From the NCBI GenBank assembly GCA_902614235.1, contig CACMKG010000001.1:276401-340400 (forward strand): a stretch of 64,000 nt of DNA, written 5' to 3'. A program made the translations under genes and the position numbers. The notes beneath the pieces are model-generated. The model had not been told where the DNA came from, made no database searches, and worked only from the letters and a program-made list of their open reading frames with translations. Each line of letters begins with the position of its first letter. Positions within the stretch are counted from its first letter, which is position 1. Of this stretch, positions 53,405 through 62,605 are shown piece by piece. This DNA comes from an uncultured SAR86 cluster bacterium. Its GTDB lineage: Bacteria; Pseudomonadota; Gammaproteobacteria; Magnimaribacterales; AG-339-G14.

Positions 53405-54394
53405 TTGTTAGTTAACGAAGAAGTAAAACTTGATTATTCGGATGTCTTGATCAGGCCCAAGAGGTCTACGATGAGTTCAAGAGAGGAAGTAAATCTAGAG
53501 CGCACACATTCATTTCTCTGGAGTAAAAAAAAATGGACTGGAATTCCTATTATGTCTGCCAACATGGACACATTAGGCACACCAGCAATGCACAGAGCAC
53601 TTTCTAAATACAATCTAATTACTTGTCCAGCTAAGCACCATTTAAAAAAGAATTTAGATAAATTCAAAAGGGGAAAAAGTAATGTTTGTTGGTTTGGTGG
53701 AATTGATGATATTTCAAAACTTTCAAAAACTTCATCGGGTTTCATAGGTCTCGATGTTGCCAATGGCTACACAATAAAATTTGTAGATGCAGTTAAAAAA
53801 TTAAGAGAAAAATGTCCAAAAGCAACTATTGCGGCTGGAAACGTTGTGACTGCAGACATGACGCAAGAGTTGATTTTAGCTGGTGCTGATATCGTTAAAG
53901 TTGGTATCGGGCCAGGTTCCGTTTGTACAACAAGAATTAAAACTGGTATCGGTTATCCGCAATTAAGCGCGGTCATAGAATGTGCCGATGCAGCCCATGG
54001 ATTAAACGCTCATATTATTGCTGATGGCGGATGTGTTAGTTCGGGCGATATTGTGAAGGCTTTTGCAGGCGGCGCTGACTTTGTCATGATTGGCGGCATG
54101 TTGGCCGGTCATGATGAATGTGACGGAACGTTAGAAAATGGCGTAATGAAATTTTATGGCATGGCTTCTGAATCTGCTATGACAAGGCATGATAATCATA
54201 ATGCGTATCGAGGTGTAGAGGGAAAAACGGTTGAAGTCGAATACCGAGGTAAGGCCGATGAGACCATTAAAGATATTTTAAGTGGAATTAGGTCTGCATG
54301 TACTTATGTTGGCGCTAACAGATTAAAAACGCTTTCTAAATGTACCACTTTTGTTCGAGTAAATAACACTCACAACACTGTCTTCGAAAGATAA
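53405..54394 (+). CDS. guaC: GMP reductase
   Basis: The 329-residue IMPDH/GMPR-family protein lacks CBS domains and has the catalytic Cys in [23 protein letters not shown], and [11 protein letters not shown], plus GMPR-type [11 protein letters not shown]. It converts GMP to IMP with NADPH. With guaB at 43.9 kb both directions of IMP-GMP exchange are encoded in this window. Start TTG 53405 is likely but lacks a strong ribosome site. Confidence 0.93.
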   Translation: MLVNEEVKLDYSDVLIRPKRSTMSSREEVNLERTHSFLWSKKKWTGIPIMSANMDTLGTPAMHRALSKYNLITCPAKHHLKKNLDKFKRGKSNVCWFGGIDDISKLSKTSSGFIGLDVANGYTIKFVDAVKKLREKCPKATIAAGNVVTADMTQELILAGADIVKVGIGPGSVCTTRIKTGIGYPQLSAVIECADAAHGLNAHIIADGGCVSSGDIVKAFAGGADFVMIGGMLAGHDECDGTLENGVMKFYGMASESAMTRHDNHNAYRGVEGKTVEVEYRGKADETIKDILSGIRSACTYVGANRLKTLSKCTTFVRVNNTHNTVFER

Positions 54395-54429
54395 TAAGAT
54401 TTATAAATTTTTAGAGAGGGAGATTACAA

Positions 54430-54834
54430 ATGAATCAGCTTTCGCATAGATTACAGATTCCATGGTGGCTTTACATAATTCTTTTTATGGAAATCTGGCC
54501 AATGTTCGTTGGTCCTTATTTAGCCTTAACTAATCCAGCTTTTTTAGGAGGACCCGAAGCATCAAATCTTGCTGTTGGAAGTCTTATCTACTTAGCAAGA
54601 AATTTTGCAGTTGGAATTGCTTTTTTTATCGCAATTTATTTTAAAAATGCTCCCATGCTTTTTATACTGATCTTCATTAGATTATTTACTGATTTGATAG
54701 ATGGCCCAGCATTTTTAGCTTTTGGGATGGCAGCTAACGAAACGCGTTTGATTTCGCTGTTTGTCTTGGGTTATTACATACCAGCTATAATCGCGATGCG
54801 TTATCTTTGGAAACAGATGACTCAACAAGTTTGA
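54430..54834 (+). CDS. Four-helix membrane protein of unknown function
   Basis: The 134-residue protein has four hydrophobic helices (about residues 12-34, 45-70, 75-100, 108-126) and a Pro-rich first loop. I do not recognise the family. A GGGAG ribosome site precedes the ATG. It follows guaC by 35 bases and is followed by the MBL-fold gene after nine bases. Confidence 0.75.
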   Translation: MNQLSHRLQIPWWLYIILFMEIWPMFVGPYLALTNPAFLGGPEASNLAVGSLIYLARNFAVGIAFFIAIYFKNAPMLFILIFIRLFTDLIDGPAFLAFGMAANETRLISLFVLGYYIPAIIAMRYLWKQMTQQV

Positions 54835-54843
54835 TTTGTATTG

Positions 54844-55800
54844 ATGTTAAAAATAATTTTTTTAATAATTTTATTTTTTAATTCTGTTAGCATTTTTTCT
54901 AATGAGAGACATTCTTGGTTTATTCCTCCACCCCTAGATCCTACTGGCGTTGAATTAGAAACAAAAAAACTCGATGATGGAGTTTATGCTCTTTTATCCA
55001 ATACTCCTTTTGCAGATAATGCTGGATTCATAGTTGGGAAAGATAGCGTTTTAGTTGTAGATGCACATTTCAATGGTGAAATGGGCTTGCAAATAATTGA
55101 GTCAGTTAGAAAGGTTACAAACTTACCAATCAAGTATCTGGTGAATTTAAATGCTTTTGGAGATCATGTTTTTGGAAATTATGTTTTTCCTGAATCAACG
55201 GTCATTATTTCTCATGAAAAAACTTTAAAATTTTTAAAAGATAATTCTTTAGATGCCAGAAAAAAAATAATTTCTGTTACTGTCGAAGGAGACATGAATG
55301 TCTTTAAAGATGTTAAGGATAGATTGCCCACTTTAACTTTTTCAAAAAAAATGTCTCTTGATTTAGGAGAAAAAATAGTTGAATTGCATTACTTGGGTCC
55401 GGGGATGTCACCTAGTGATACTGTTCTTTACGTGCCGAGTTCAAAAGTAGCTTGGACTGGTAATTTAGTTTTTGGAAAAGGCAGTATACCTTGGGCTAGA
55501 TCGGAACAATTAAGAGATTATTTAGAAACTATGAAAAATTTTGAAAAAACTATTAAACCCGTAATCATTGTTTCAGGCCATGGAAAAATAGCAGATGAAA
55601 ATATTATTGAAAAGTACATTAACTATTTGAATGATGTGATTGTTGTGTCTAAGCAGCTTCACGAAGATAAAGAAAATATAAATAAATTTGTTTCAAAACT
55701 TTCATTAAGTTCTAAGATTAAAATTGAGGATGATATTAGAGATCTTATGGAGGGCTTTCATAAGTGGAATGTTTTAAATGCATACAAACAATTAAACTAA
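54844..55800 (+). CDS. Metallo-beta-lactamase-fold protein with degenerate metal site
   Basis: The 318-residue exported protein has a signal peptide (about 1-19) and an MBL fold. The canonical HxHxDH motif reads NAFGDH here (Asn and Phe in place of the first two His). The next ligand His in the GH-S/T position is Met (PGMSPSD), the bridging Asp in TGDLVF is Asn (TGNLVF), and only the last His in SGHGKI is kept. It is therefore probably not a standard dinuclear hydrolase. The nearest relatives by pattern are subclass B quinoprotein-relay-like MBL proteins. ATG 54844 is preferred over TTG 54841. Confidence 0.8.
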   Translation: MLKIIFLIILFFNSVSIFSNERHSWFIPPPLDPTGVELETKKLDDGVYALLSNTPFADNAGFIVGKDSVLVVDAHFNGEMGLQIIESVRKVTNLPIKYLVNLNAFGDHVFGNYVFPESTVIISHEKTLKFLKDNSLDARKKIISVTVEGDMNVFKDVKDRLPTLTFSKKMSLDLGEKIVELHYLGPGMSPSDTVLYVPSSKVAWTGNLVFGKGSIPWARSEQLRDYLETMKNFEKTIKPVIIVSGHGKIADENIIEKYINYLNDVIVVSKQLHEDKENINKFVSKLSLSSKIKIEDDIRDLMEGFHKWNVLNAYKQLN

Positions 55801-55846
55801 TAAAATAGTTATTCGAGTTTTTTTAGAAAAATTATAGGAGAAAAAC

Positions 55847-56689
55847 ATGGCAGAAGAGAAATATACGCCACCTGAAGTATGGGAATGGGATAATCAAAGT
55901 GGTGGCAAATTTACTAATATAAATAGGCCAATTTCTGGTGCAACTCATGAAAAAGACTTACCTAGAGGAAAACATCCTCTTCAACTTTATTCTTTAGGCA
56001 CCCCTAACGGCATGAAGGTAACTGTTTTATTGGAGGAATTGTTGGCCTTAGGGCATGAAGGCGCAGAATACGATGCTTTTTTGATCAATATTGGAGAGGG
56101 CGATCAATTCGGAAGTGGCTTTGTAGCTGTGAATCCAAATTCTAAAATACCTGCTTTGTTAGATGTCAGCACTAATCCAGTTACCAGAGTTTTTGAATCC
56201 GGAGCTATCATGGTTTATTTAGCTGAAAAGTTTGGAGAGCTTCTACCTACTGAAGCTTCAGCTCGAGCAGAATGTATGTCATGGTTGTTTTGGCAAATGG
56301 GAAGTGCGCCTTATCTTGGTGGGGGGTTTGGTCATTTTTACGCCTATGCACCTGAAAAATTTGAATATCCTATTAATAGATTTGCCATGGAAGTAAAAAG
56401 ACAATTGGATGTTTTGGATAAAAATTTAGAATCAAGAAGATATTTATGTGGAGACGATTATAATATCTCAGATATTGCAGTGAGTACTTGGTACGGAACG
56501 TTGGTATTAAAAAATCTTTATAATGCAACAAAATTTTTAGATGTTGCCTCTTATAAAAATGTTACCCGATGGGCTAAAGAAATTGCAGATCGTCCTGCGT
56601 TTAAAAGAGGTGTTAGAGTAAATAGAGCTCCTAGTGGCCCTGATGATAAAGCTATTATAGAAAGACATGATTCAAGTGATCTTGATTAA
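55847..56689 (+). CDS. Glutathione S-transferase, YghU/Nu class
   Basis: The 280-residue protein has the long N-terminal extension of YghU (YTPPEVWEWDNQSGGKFTNINRP, in two parts) before the thioredoxin-fold domain with LGTPNGMKVT, and the ESGAIMVYLAEKFG glutathione-site motif. The C-terminal helical domain runs from ~140 to 265. Nu-class enzymes have disulfide-bond reductase activity on glutathione. A GGAGAAA ribosome site precedes the ATG. It starts a run of co-directional catabolic-type genes. Confidence 0.9.
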   Translation: MAEEKYTPPEVWEWDNQSGGKFTNINRPISGATHEKDLPRGKHPLQLYSLGTPNGMKVTVLLEELLALGHEGAEYDAFLINIGEGDQFGSGFVAVNPNSKIPALLDVSTNPVTRVFESGAIMVYLAEKFGELLPTEASARAECMSWLFWQMGSAPYLGGGFGHFYAYAPEKFEYPINRFAMEVKRQLDVLDKNLESRRYLCGDDYNISDIAVSTWYGTLVLKNLYNATKFLDVASYKNVTRWAKEIADRPAFKRGVRVNRAPSGPDDKAIIERHDSSDLD

Positions 56690-56692
56690 AAA

Positions 56693-57436
56693 ATGACTAA
56701 TAAAATTAAAATTCATGGCGTTCCCATGTCGCAGGCAGTCAGAGCAGTACTTTGGCTTTTATTTAATAAGGAGTTACCTTTTGAGCTGGTATTGACTGTT
56801 CCAGGCTCCAAAGAGGAAAACGGAACACGTCATCCTTCTTACTTGGAAAAATATCCAAATGGAACCATTCCAGCTTTGGAAGATCCTGATACAGGATTTC
56901 TCTTAGCCGAATCTCATGCCATTATGTGTTATCTGTGTAATAAACATGGCTGGGAAGATTTGTATCCACAAAATCCTGAGGCGAGAGCTAAAGTTGATGA
57001 CTTTCTGCATTATCATCATCGCAATATCAAAGAAGCTACTTTGGCTTTTTTTGCGCCTATGGCTAGACCTGACCTTGGCTTGTCGGAAGATGTAATAAAT
57101 ATGGCGAAAAGATTATTTAAAAATGCTCTCAATATGCTGGAAAATCATTGGCTGGCAAAAAATAAATTTATAACTGGCGATTTAGCAACCATTGCTGATA
57201 TTGCTGCTTATGTTGAAATTGGCCAACTACAAACTCAATTTACCAATTTATATGATTTTGAACCTTTTCCAAATGTCAGTCGTTGGTTGAAAGATATGAC
57301 TTTATTAAAAGGGCATGATGACTCCCATTTGGTTTTAAGTGAGTTAGGTGATATCAGTAAAACTCCTCCAAAAATAGAAGATTTGATGGGGGCAAATATA
57401 AAAGGTTTAAAGCATATCGCGTCTAAAACTACTTAA
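56693..57436 (+). CDS. Glutathione S-transferase, theta-like
   Basis: The 247-residue protein has an N-terminal thioredoxin fold with GVPMSQAVRAVLW, the cis-Pro and glutathione contact NGTIPALED, and LAESHAIMCYL. The C-terminal domain includes the N-capping motif TIADIAAYVEI. It follows the YghU-like gene by three bases. Theta-class members act on halogenated or epoxide substrates, but the substrate here is unknown. Confidence 0.88.
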   Translation: MTNKIKIHGVPMSQAVRAVLWLLFNKELPFELVLTVPGSKEENGTRHPSYLEKYPNGTIPALEDPDTGFLLAESHAIMCYLCNKHGWEDLYPQNPEARAKVDDFLHYHHRNIKEATLAFFAPMARPDLGLSEDVINMAKRLFKNALNMLENHWLAKNKFITGDLATIADIAAYVEIGQLQTQFTNLYDFEPFPNVSRWLKDMTLLKGHDDSHLVLSELGDISKTPPKIEDLMGANIKGLKHIASKTT

Positions 57437-57459
57437 AAACTATTTAATTTTTTTAAAGC

Positions 57460-58641
57460 ATGAATGTAATAATTGTTGGAGCTGGAATTGGCGGGCTTGT
57501 TTCTGCTCTGTGCTTACATAAGAAGGGTTTTAAAGTTGAGATTTACGAACAAGTTGGAATCTTATCTGAATTGGGAGCTGGCGTTCAGCTCTCGCCTAAT
57601 GCAACCAAAGTTCTAAATTATTTGGACCTATTTGAAGATTTAAAACCTCATATATTTGAGCCTAATTCTTTTAAATTTTTAAATTATTTATCAGGAAAAG
57701 TTATATCTGAACGTAAACTGGGGGAAGCTATAAAAAATGATTTCAATTCGCCAAATTACGATATTCACAGAGCTGACTTGCAAAGAGTTTTACTCAATAA
57801 AATTGAAGCTGAAAACATAGATATTCATACCAGCATGAAAGTAACCAATGTAGGTAACAATAAAAATTCTGCTTTTATCGAAGTTGAAGAAAAAAAAATT
57901 GAAGCCGATCTGATAATTGGAGCAGATGGCATCCATTCTAAAGTTAGTGATTCATTATTTGGAAAAAAAGAAATAATTTTTACTGGCAACGTTGCTTGGA
58001 GAATGCTTATTCCAGTAGATTTACTTCCAAAAAATCTAATTTTACCCGATACAACGGTTTGGTTAGGACCTAACAAACATTTTGTTACTTACCATGTTAA
58101 TGGAGGTAAAAATTTAAATTGCGTCTGTTTGGTAGAACAAGATGGCTGGTTAAACGAAAGTTGGTCAGAAAAAGGAGATATTGAAGAACTAAAAAGAATT
58201 TACAAAGGTTGGAATAAAACAATCGTAACTTTATTGGAGCACGTTGATCCAAATACGCTATACAGATGGGCTCTGCACGATCGTCCTCCAATGAAACAAT
58301 GGAGCAAAGGAAGAATTTTAGTTTTAGGTGATGCTGCCCACCCAATGCTGCCTTTTTTAGCTCAAGGAGCGGCTATGGCTATCGAGGATGGTGCTGTTCT
58401 AGCAAATTGCATTGATAATTTTGACGATATTGACGAAGCGCTTAATCAATTTGAAAAAATTCGCAAACCAAGAACTTCATATGTTCAATCAGCTGCAAGA
58501 AGAAATGCAAAAGTTCTTCATTTATCCGGATTAGCTGCAATTTTAAGAAATTTAGTAATGGGATATGTAGGAAATAAAATTTTTAATAAACTTTATAGCT
58601 ATGATGCTTTATCAATAGTTAATAAAAATCACAATAATTAA
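57460..58641 (+). CDS. FAD-dependent monooxygenase (salicylate hydroxylase-like)
   Basis: The 393-residue class A flavoprotein monooxygenase has the FAD motif VGAGIGGLVSALCLH, the DG motif GADGIHSKV, and the GD motif VLGDAAHPMLPFLAQGAAMAIED. It resembles salicylate or 3-hydroxybenzoate hydroxylases. The substrate is probably an aromatic or enol compound; neighbours (glutathione transferases, hydrolases) fit ring catabolism but do not prove it. The aldo-keto reductase gene begins one base after its stop. Confidence 0.9.
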   Translation: MNVIIVGAGIGGLVSALCLHKKGFKVEIYEQVGILSELGAGVQLSPNATKVLNYLDLFEDLKPHIFEPNSFKFLNYLSGKVISERKLGEAIKNDFNSPNYDIHRADLQRVLLNKIEAENIDIHTSMKVTNVGNNKNSAFIEVEEKKIEADLIIGADGIHSKVSDSLFGKKEIIFTGNVAWRMLIPVDLLPKNLILPDTTVWLGPNKHFVTYHVNGGKNLNCVCLVEQDGWLNESWSEKGDIEELKRIYKGWNKTIVTLLEHVDPNTLYRWALHDRPPMKQWSKGRILVLGDAAHPMLPFLAQGAAMAIEDGAVLANCIDNFDDIDEALNQFEKIRKPRTSYVQSAARRNAKVLHLSGLAAILRNLVMGYVGNKIFNKLYSYDALSIVNKNHNN

Positions 58642-58642
58642 T

Positions 58643-59629
58643 ATGGAACAAAGAAAATTCAAACCTTTTGGCTCGGTCAGCTCGCTAACTTTAGGGGGCG
58701 GGGGAATAGGAAATGTTTGGGGAGAAACTTCGAGAGAAGAAGCTATTGAAACAGTAAACCTTGCTTATAATTCTGGTATCAATCATTTTGATGTTGCTCC
58801 AATGTATGGAAAAGGTGAAGCCGAAAGGGTTCTTGGCTTGGCTTTGAAAGATAAAAATTTAGAAAATATAAAAGTTACTACTAAATGTAGACTGGGCAAT
58901 CCCAAAGATTCAGAAGTCTACGAAATATTAAATAATTCTTTATGCCGAAGCCTTGAAACGATGCAATTAGAAAAAGTAGATTTATTTCTACTTCACTCTC
59001 AATTAATTGAAGATGATTTTCGTTTTTTTAAATTCGACGAAACAAGAGAGGCAAGCGGGACTACTCTCTCATGTTACTTTAATGCAGTAATTCCAGCTTT
59101 TGAAAAACTAAAGCAGGAAGGAAAAATAAGTCACTGGGGCATTGGCTTAGGACAAGAGGAAGCTTTAATTAAAGCAATTAACTCTTCCACACCACCTGAA
59201 GCTATGCAATGCGCGGTGAATGTTTTAAATTCAATTGGAGCAATCGGCTATGTTAGTGAAACAAACAATCCAAATAAAATATTAAAGGAGTGCCAAAATA
59301 AAGAGATTCCAATTTTGGCCATAAGAGCTGTGCAAGCTGGCGCTTTGACTGCTTCCATGGATAGAGAACCAAACAGTTTAGGTTTTGATGAAGCAGATTT
59401 TAAGGATTTTGAAAAAGCTCTGCCTTTCAGGAAATTTGCTGACGAAATCAATGAAAATCCAGCTTCTTTGGCTCATCGATATGCACTTAGCGCAAACAAA
59501 GTAGGCTCAGTTATTCTGGGAGTAAAGAACAGAAAAGAATTAGTGGAATGCATTGAAGCAGAAGAAAAAGGTTTGCTTGATGAAGATGTGATATCAAAGT
59601 TAGAAAAACTTTTTAAAAATATGGAATAA
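58643..59629 (+). CDS. Aldo/keto reductase
   Basis: The 328-residue TIM-barrel oxidoreductase resembles L-fucose/D-threo-aldose dehydrogenases (LGGGGIGN at the start). The catalytic Asp and Tyr are in FDVAPMYGKGEAER, the Lys in TTKCRLG and the His in LFLLHSQ. It is NAD(P)-dependent; the substrate is not assignable. It follows the monooxygenase directly and precedes the PhyH gene by 25 bases. Confidence 0.9.
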   Translation: MEQRKFKPFGSVSSLTLGGGGIGNVWGETSREEAIETVNLAYNSGINHFDVAPMYGKGEAERVLGLALKDKNLENIKVTTKCRLGNPKDSEVYEILNNSLCRSLETMQLEKVDLFLLHSQLIEDDFRFFKFDETREASGTTLSCYFNAVIPAFEKLKQEGKISHWGIGLGQEEALIKAINSSTPPEAMQCAVNVLNSIGAIGYVSETNNPNKILKECQNKEIPILAIRAVQAGALTASMDREPNSLGFDEADFKDFEKALPFRKFADEINENPASLAHRYALSANKVGSVILGVKNRKELVECIEAEEKGLLDEDVISKLEKLFKNME

Positions 59630-59654
59630 TTTACCTTATAGAGGAGAGTGATTT

Positions 59655-60545
59655 ATGGGGATAAGACATTTAAATCCTGATGTTTCAATTGAAGAAGTCC
59701 TGGAAATAATTGACCAAGACGCCGGCGTAATAATTGATAATGTGCTTAGTCAAAATCAGTTAGACAAAATTTCAGAAGAACTTAATCCTTATTTGGCAAA
59801 TACCAAAGAAGGTCAAGATGATTTTACCGGCTTCAATACAAGGAGAGTCGGGGCTTTAATGGCGCGATCTTCAGAATGCAGAGTCTTGGCACTAGATCCT
59901 AAAATAAATGAAGTATCTAAAAGGTTTCTAGAACCACATAGCGATGGTTATCAATTACATTTCACATCCGCAATTGATATTGCACCAGGCGAAAGTGAAC
60001 AGATACTGCATAGAGACAGAGGAGTATGGGGAGGCTACATTCCAAGAAAAATAGAAACTCAACTTAGCACGGTTTGGGCAATTACTGATTTTACAAAAGA
60101 AAATGGAGCTACCCAAGTTGTCCCAGGCTCTCACAAATGGGATAGAAATAGGGACCCTTTAGAAAAAGAAATATGTTTTGCTGAAATGAAGAAAGGATCT
60201 GTTTTTATTTATACCGGTTCAGTAATACATGGTGGAGGGGCAAATAATTCTGAAGAAAATAGACTTGGCGTATTTTTGCATTATGCTCCAACTTGGCTAA
60301 GACAAGAAGAAAACCAATATCTATCCTGCCCCCCACACATTGCAAAAGATTTAACTCCAGAGTTGAGAGCTTTAATGGGTTATTCAAAAGGGGGTTACGT
60401 ATTAGGCTTCTATTCTGACCCAGAAGATAAAAATGGTGAATTAGAGTCTGTTTCACCTGAGAAAATGTTTGGAGACTTTAAAGATAAATATGGCTTTATC
60501 AATAGTGCCGATAAGTTAGTTTCAGATTCCAGCGAAAGAAAATAA
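59655..60545 (+). CDS. Phytanoyl-CoA dioxygenase (PhyH)-family protein
   Basis: The 296-residue Fe(II)/2-oxoglutarate dioxygenase has the facial triad as HRD in EQILHRDRGVW and a distal His in VIHGGGANN, plus the 2-oxoglutarate-binding Arg in NRLGVFLHY. GATQVVPGSHKWD is a typical PhyH segment. It hydroxylates an unknown small substrate. A GAGGAGAG ribosome site precedes the ATG. Confidence 0.9.
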   Translation: MGIRHLNPDVSIEEVLEIIDQDAGVIIDNVLSQNQLDKISEELNPYLANTKEGQDDFTGFNTRRVGALMARSSECRVLALDPKINEVSKRFLEPHSDGYQLHFTSAIDIAPGESEQILHRDRGVWGGYIPRKIETQLSTVWAITDFTKENGATQVVPGSHKWDRNRDPLEKEICFAEMKKGSVFIYTGSVIHGGGANNSEENRLGVFLHYAPTWLRQEENQYLSCPPHIAKDLTPELRALMGYSKGGYVLGFYSDPEDKNGELESVSPEKMFGDFKDKYGFINSADKLVSDSSERK

Positions 60546-60802
60546 AACATGGAAGTTGTATCTTTTTGGAATAATTTTCTCGCTAATAGTTATTTGGTTG
60601 ATTCCAACAATTTGGACCAAGCTAAAATTAACTTAATTTTAGATAAATTTTAACAAATAAAGATTTCACACTCTGGATTGGTCTGACAAGCTTGTAAAAA
60701 TAATATGAGTAAAATTATCAATTTGTATCGCATTTCCCCATCAAACTCACTTAATTATTAAAAAATATACAACTTAATGAGCTATTTATAATGACTATGA
60801 AG

Positions 60803-60818
60803 TGACAATATGGTGTCA
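60803..60818. promoter_or_regulatory. Operator-like inverted repeat TGACA-N6-TGTCA
   Basis: Perfect five-base arms with a six-base centre lie about 40 bp upstream of the -10 box of the following gene. The form fits a dimeric regulator site (GntR- or LysR-like spacing); no regulator gene is in the neighbourhood. Confidence 0.3.
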
Positions 60819-60858
60819 AAATTTATAAATTTTTAATACTTTTTACTTTATTTCAAGA

Positions 60859-60864
60859 TAAAAT
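60859..60864 (+). promoter_or_regulatory. -10 box placed for a leaderless transcript
   Basis: TAAAAT at 60859-60864 is followed by six bases (AATTGA) and the ATG at 60871. No ribosome site precedes the ATG. The -35 is not clear. Confidence 0.45.
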
Positions 60865-60870
60865 AATTGA

Positions 60871-61671
60871 ATGGATAAGATAGAAGCTTATTTTAATTAT
60901 AGAAATCCTTTGAAAGAAGGAGAGTTAAAACCAGCGTTTGGTTTGCAAGAGGAAGACCCTTTGATGCCGAATCATAGTTCTCATAAAAAGACTATACAGA
61001 ATGCAAGATTAAAAGATTTTAAGATAGAGATGGGGGGATTTGAACTATTAAGTCACAAATCTTCTGTAAAAGATTTTTTTGATGATAATGAGGTTTCTCA
61101 AATCTATTACCCTGAAATGACTAAATTAGTCAAAGATAAAATAAAGGCGGATGAGGTTCATATAGTCTCGCATATTTCTAGAAACGAGGCTCAAGTAGAG
61201 TCGGGCGGAAGAAAAGGTGCACACAGATTAGTACATAACGATTTCACACCAAATTTTAAAAATACACTTGAACCTCTCCTTCAAGAAACCAACAGCAACC
61301 CATCCAAAATAATGGTTTTTAATCTTTGGAGAAGATTTGATAAGGACGGTGTAGATGCTCCTTTTGCAGTCTGCGATTCCAGAACCGTTTCTGAGAAAGA
61401 ACTAATTCCTACAGATCTTCATAATTATCTAGAGGATCAAGAAGATTCTTTGACAGTTGAGATATTTCAATCTTCTTATAGTGATAAGCACGAATGGAAT
61501 TATTATCCAAAAATGAATAGAGATGAGGTTTTGATGTTTAAAACGTATGATTCAACTTTGAATCCTTTTATGCCCACCCTTCACAGCGCTTTTGATGATT
61601 TAGCTTTTGAGGGTAAAGATGTGTCACCAAGAAAGAGTTTAGAAGTCAGAGCCATCTGCTTTTTTAATTAA
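60871..61671 (+). CDS. CmcJ/NvfI (AsaB)-family iron oxygenase-like protein
   Basis: The 266-residue protein has LVHNDFTP (His-x-Asp), FNLWRRFD, WNYYPKMNRDEVLMFKTYDS and the C-terminal PRKSLEVRAICFF. This set matches the CmcJ/AsaB/GA4-desaturase family of Fe(II)/2-oxoglutarate-like enzymes known from fungal and actinobacterial secondary metabolism. The HxD and a distal His (LHSAFDD) are present, so it may be active. Substrate unknown. A hydrolase gene follows seven bases after the stop. Confidence 0.85.
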   Translation: MDKIEAYFNYRNPLKEGELKPAFGLQEEDPLMPNHSSHKKTIQNARLKDFKIEMGGFELLSHKSSVKDFFDDNEVSQIYYPEMTKLVKDKIKADEVHIVSHISRNEAQVESGGRKGAHRLVHNDFTPNFKNTLEPLLQETNSNPSKIMVFNLWRRFDKDGVDAPFAVCDSRTVSEKELIPTDLHNYLEDQEDSLTVEIFQSSYSDKHEWNYYPKMNRDEVLMFKTYDSTLNPFMPTLHSAFDDLAFEGKDVSPRKSLEVRAICFFN

Positions 61672-61678
61672 ATTAAAA

Positions 61679-62605
61679 ATGAATTTTTCTCAAAATGAAG
61701 AAGGAGACTTCTTTTATGAGTCAACTAGTCCATTTGAATTCACAGATATTTTAAATGCAACTAAACAAGAAAATCATCAGGTTTTTGGGACCTTGATTCT
61801 TCCTGAAGAAAAGAGGGATTCTTATCCGCTCGTGATATGTATGCATGGTAGTATGGGTTGGGGCATTAGTTCACAAGATCACTCTATTAATTTTTTAGAA
61901 AATGGCTTTGCAATTTTCAAGGTTCATAGTTTTGAGTCCAGGAATGTAAAAACAATTTACCAAGATCAAATGCAGGTTACAGTTTCTATGTCACTTACCG
62001 ATTGTTACGAAGCTTTAAAACATCTATCTCATCACCCAAAAATTCAAAAAAATAATATTTTTATTGCAGGTTGGAGTTTTGGCGGGTCAACTGCTGTATA
62101 TGCCGCTTGGGAGCCTCTAGCTGAAAAATTAGCTCCAAACGGAGAGAGATTTAAGGGTTTTTTAGCTTTTTATCCCGGTGCTTATGTTTGGCCTGAAGAA
62201 ATGAGATGGAACAAGAATCCCATACTCAGTTTAATCGGAAAAGATGATGATTATACTCCTCCGATTTTAATAGAAAATTTATCCAAAGCTATTAATGATT
62301 CTGGAGGAAATAGTTCAGTTATTCTTTATGAAAATAGCCACCATTCTTTTGATAGAGTGGATCCAGTAAAATTCCTTCCTGATGCAATTGCACTCAGCAA
62401 TAAGCCAAGCAAGATCGATAAAAATGGAAACTTATATTATGAAAGTGATTCTGGAGAAAGATTCGAGATGAATACGCCAGAAGGTAGACTTAAATTGATT
62501 GAATCTGGCTCTGCTCCAATCGGAGCATCCCTTGGAAGAAATTGGAATGCAAGAAAGGCATCTTTTAAAGATAGCATTAATTTCTTAAAAAATAATTTGT
62601 CCTGA
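61679..62605 (+). CDS. Dienelactone hydrolase-like alpha/beta hydrolase
   Basis: The 308-residue protein has CMHGSMGWG, a nucleophile elbow AGWSFGGSTAVYAAW with Ser (classical dienelactone hydrolase uses Cys), an acid in LIGKDDDYTPP and a His in ENSHHSFDRVD. About 70 C-terminal residues extend beyond the standard fold. Its stop overlaps the ATG of a tiny membrane-protein gene (TGATGA). Confidence 0.85.
   Translation: MNFSQNEEGDFFYESTSPFEFTDILNATKQENHQVFGTLILPEEKRDSYPLVICMHGSMGWGISSQDHSINFLENGFAIFKVHSFESRNVKTIYQDQMQVTVSMSLTDCYEALKHLSHHPKIQKNNIFIAGWSFGGSTAVYAAWEPLAEKLAPNGERFKGFLAFYPGAYVWPEEMRWNKNPILSLIGKDDDYTPPILIENLSKAINDSGGNSSVILYENSHHSFDRVDPVKFLPDAIALSNKPSKIDKNGNLYYESDSGERFEMNTPEGRLKLIESGSAPIGASLGRNWNARKASFKDSINFLKNNLS

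Larger units (their letters stand above)
60546..60870. other. 325-bp gap with palindromes, no convincing gene
   Basis: A 34-codon frame (60549-60653) opens right after the dioxygenase gene but has no recognisable motif. The rest holds a 10-bp palindrome ACAAGCTTGT (60686-60695) and TGACA-N6-TGTCA (60803-60818), and ends in the promoter of the next gene. No terminator hairpin with a T run was seen. Confidence 0.5.

Noticed and set aside
60549-60653. 34-codon frame after the PhyH gene
   Set aside because: There is no hydrophobic, signal or domain feature and no overlap with the upstream stop. It is not strong enough to call without conservation data.
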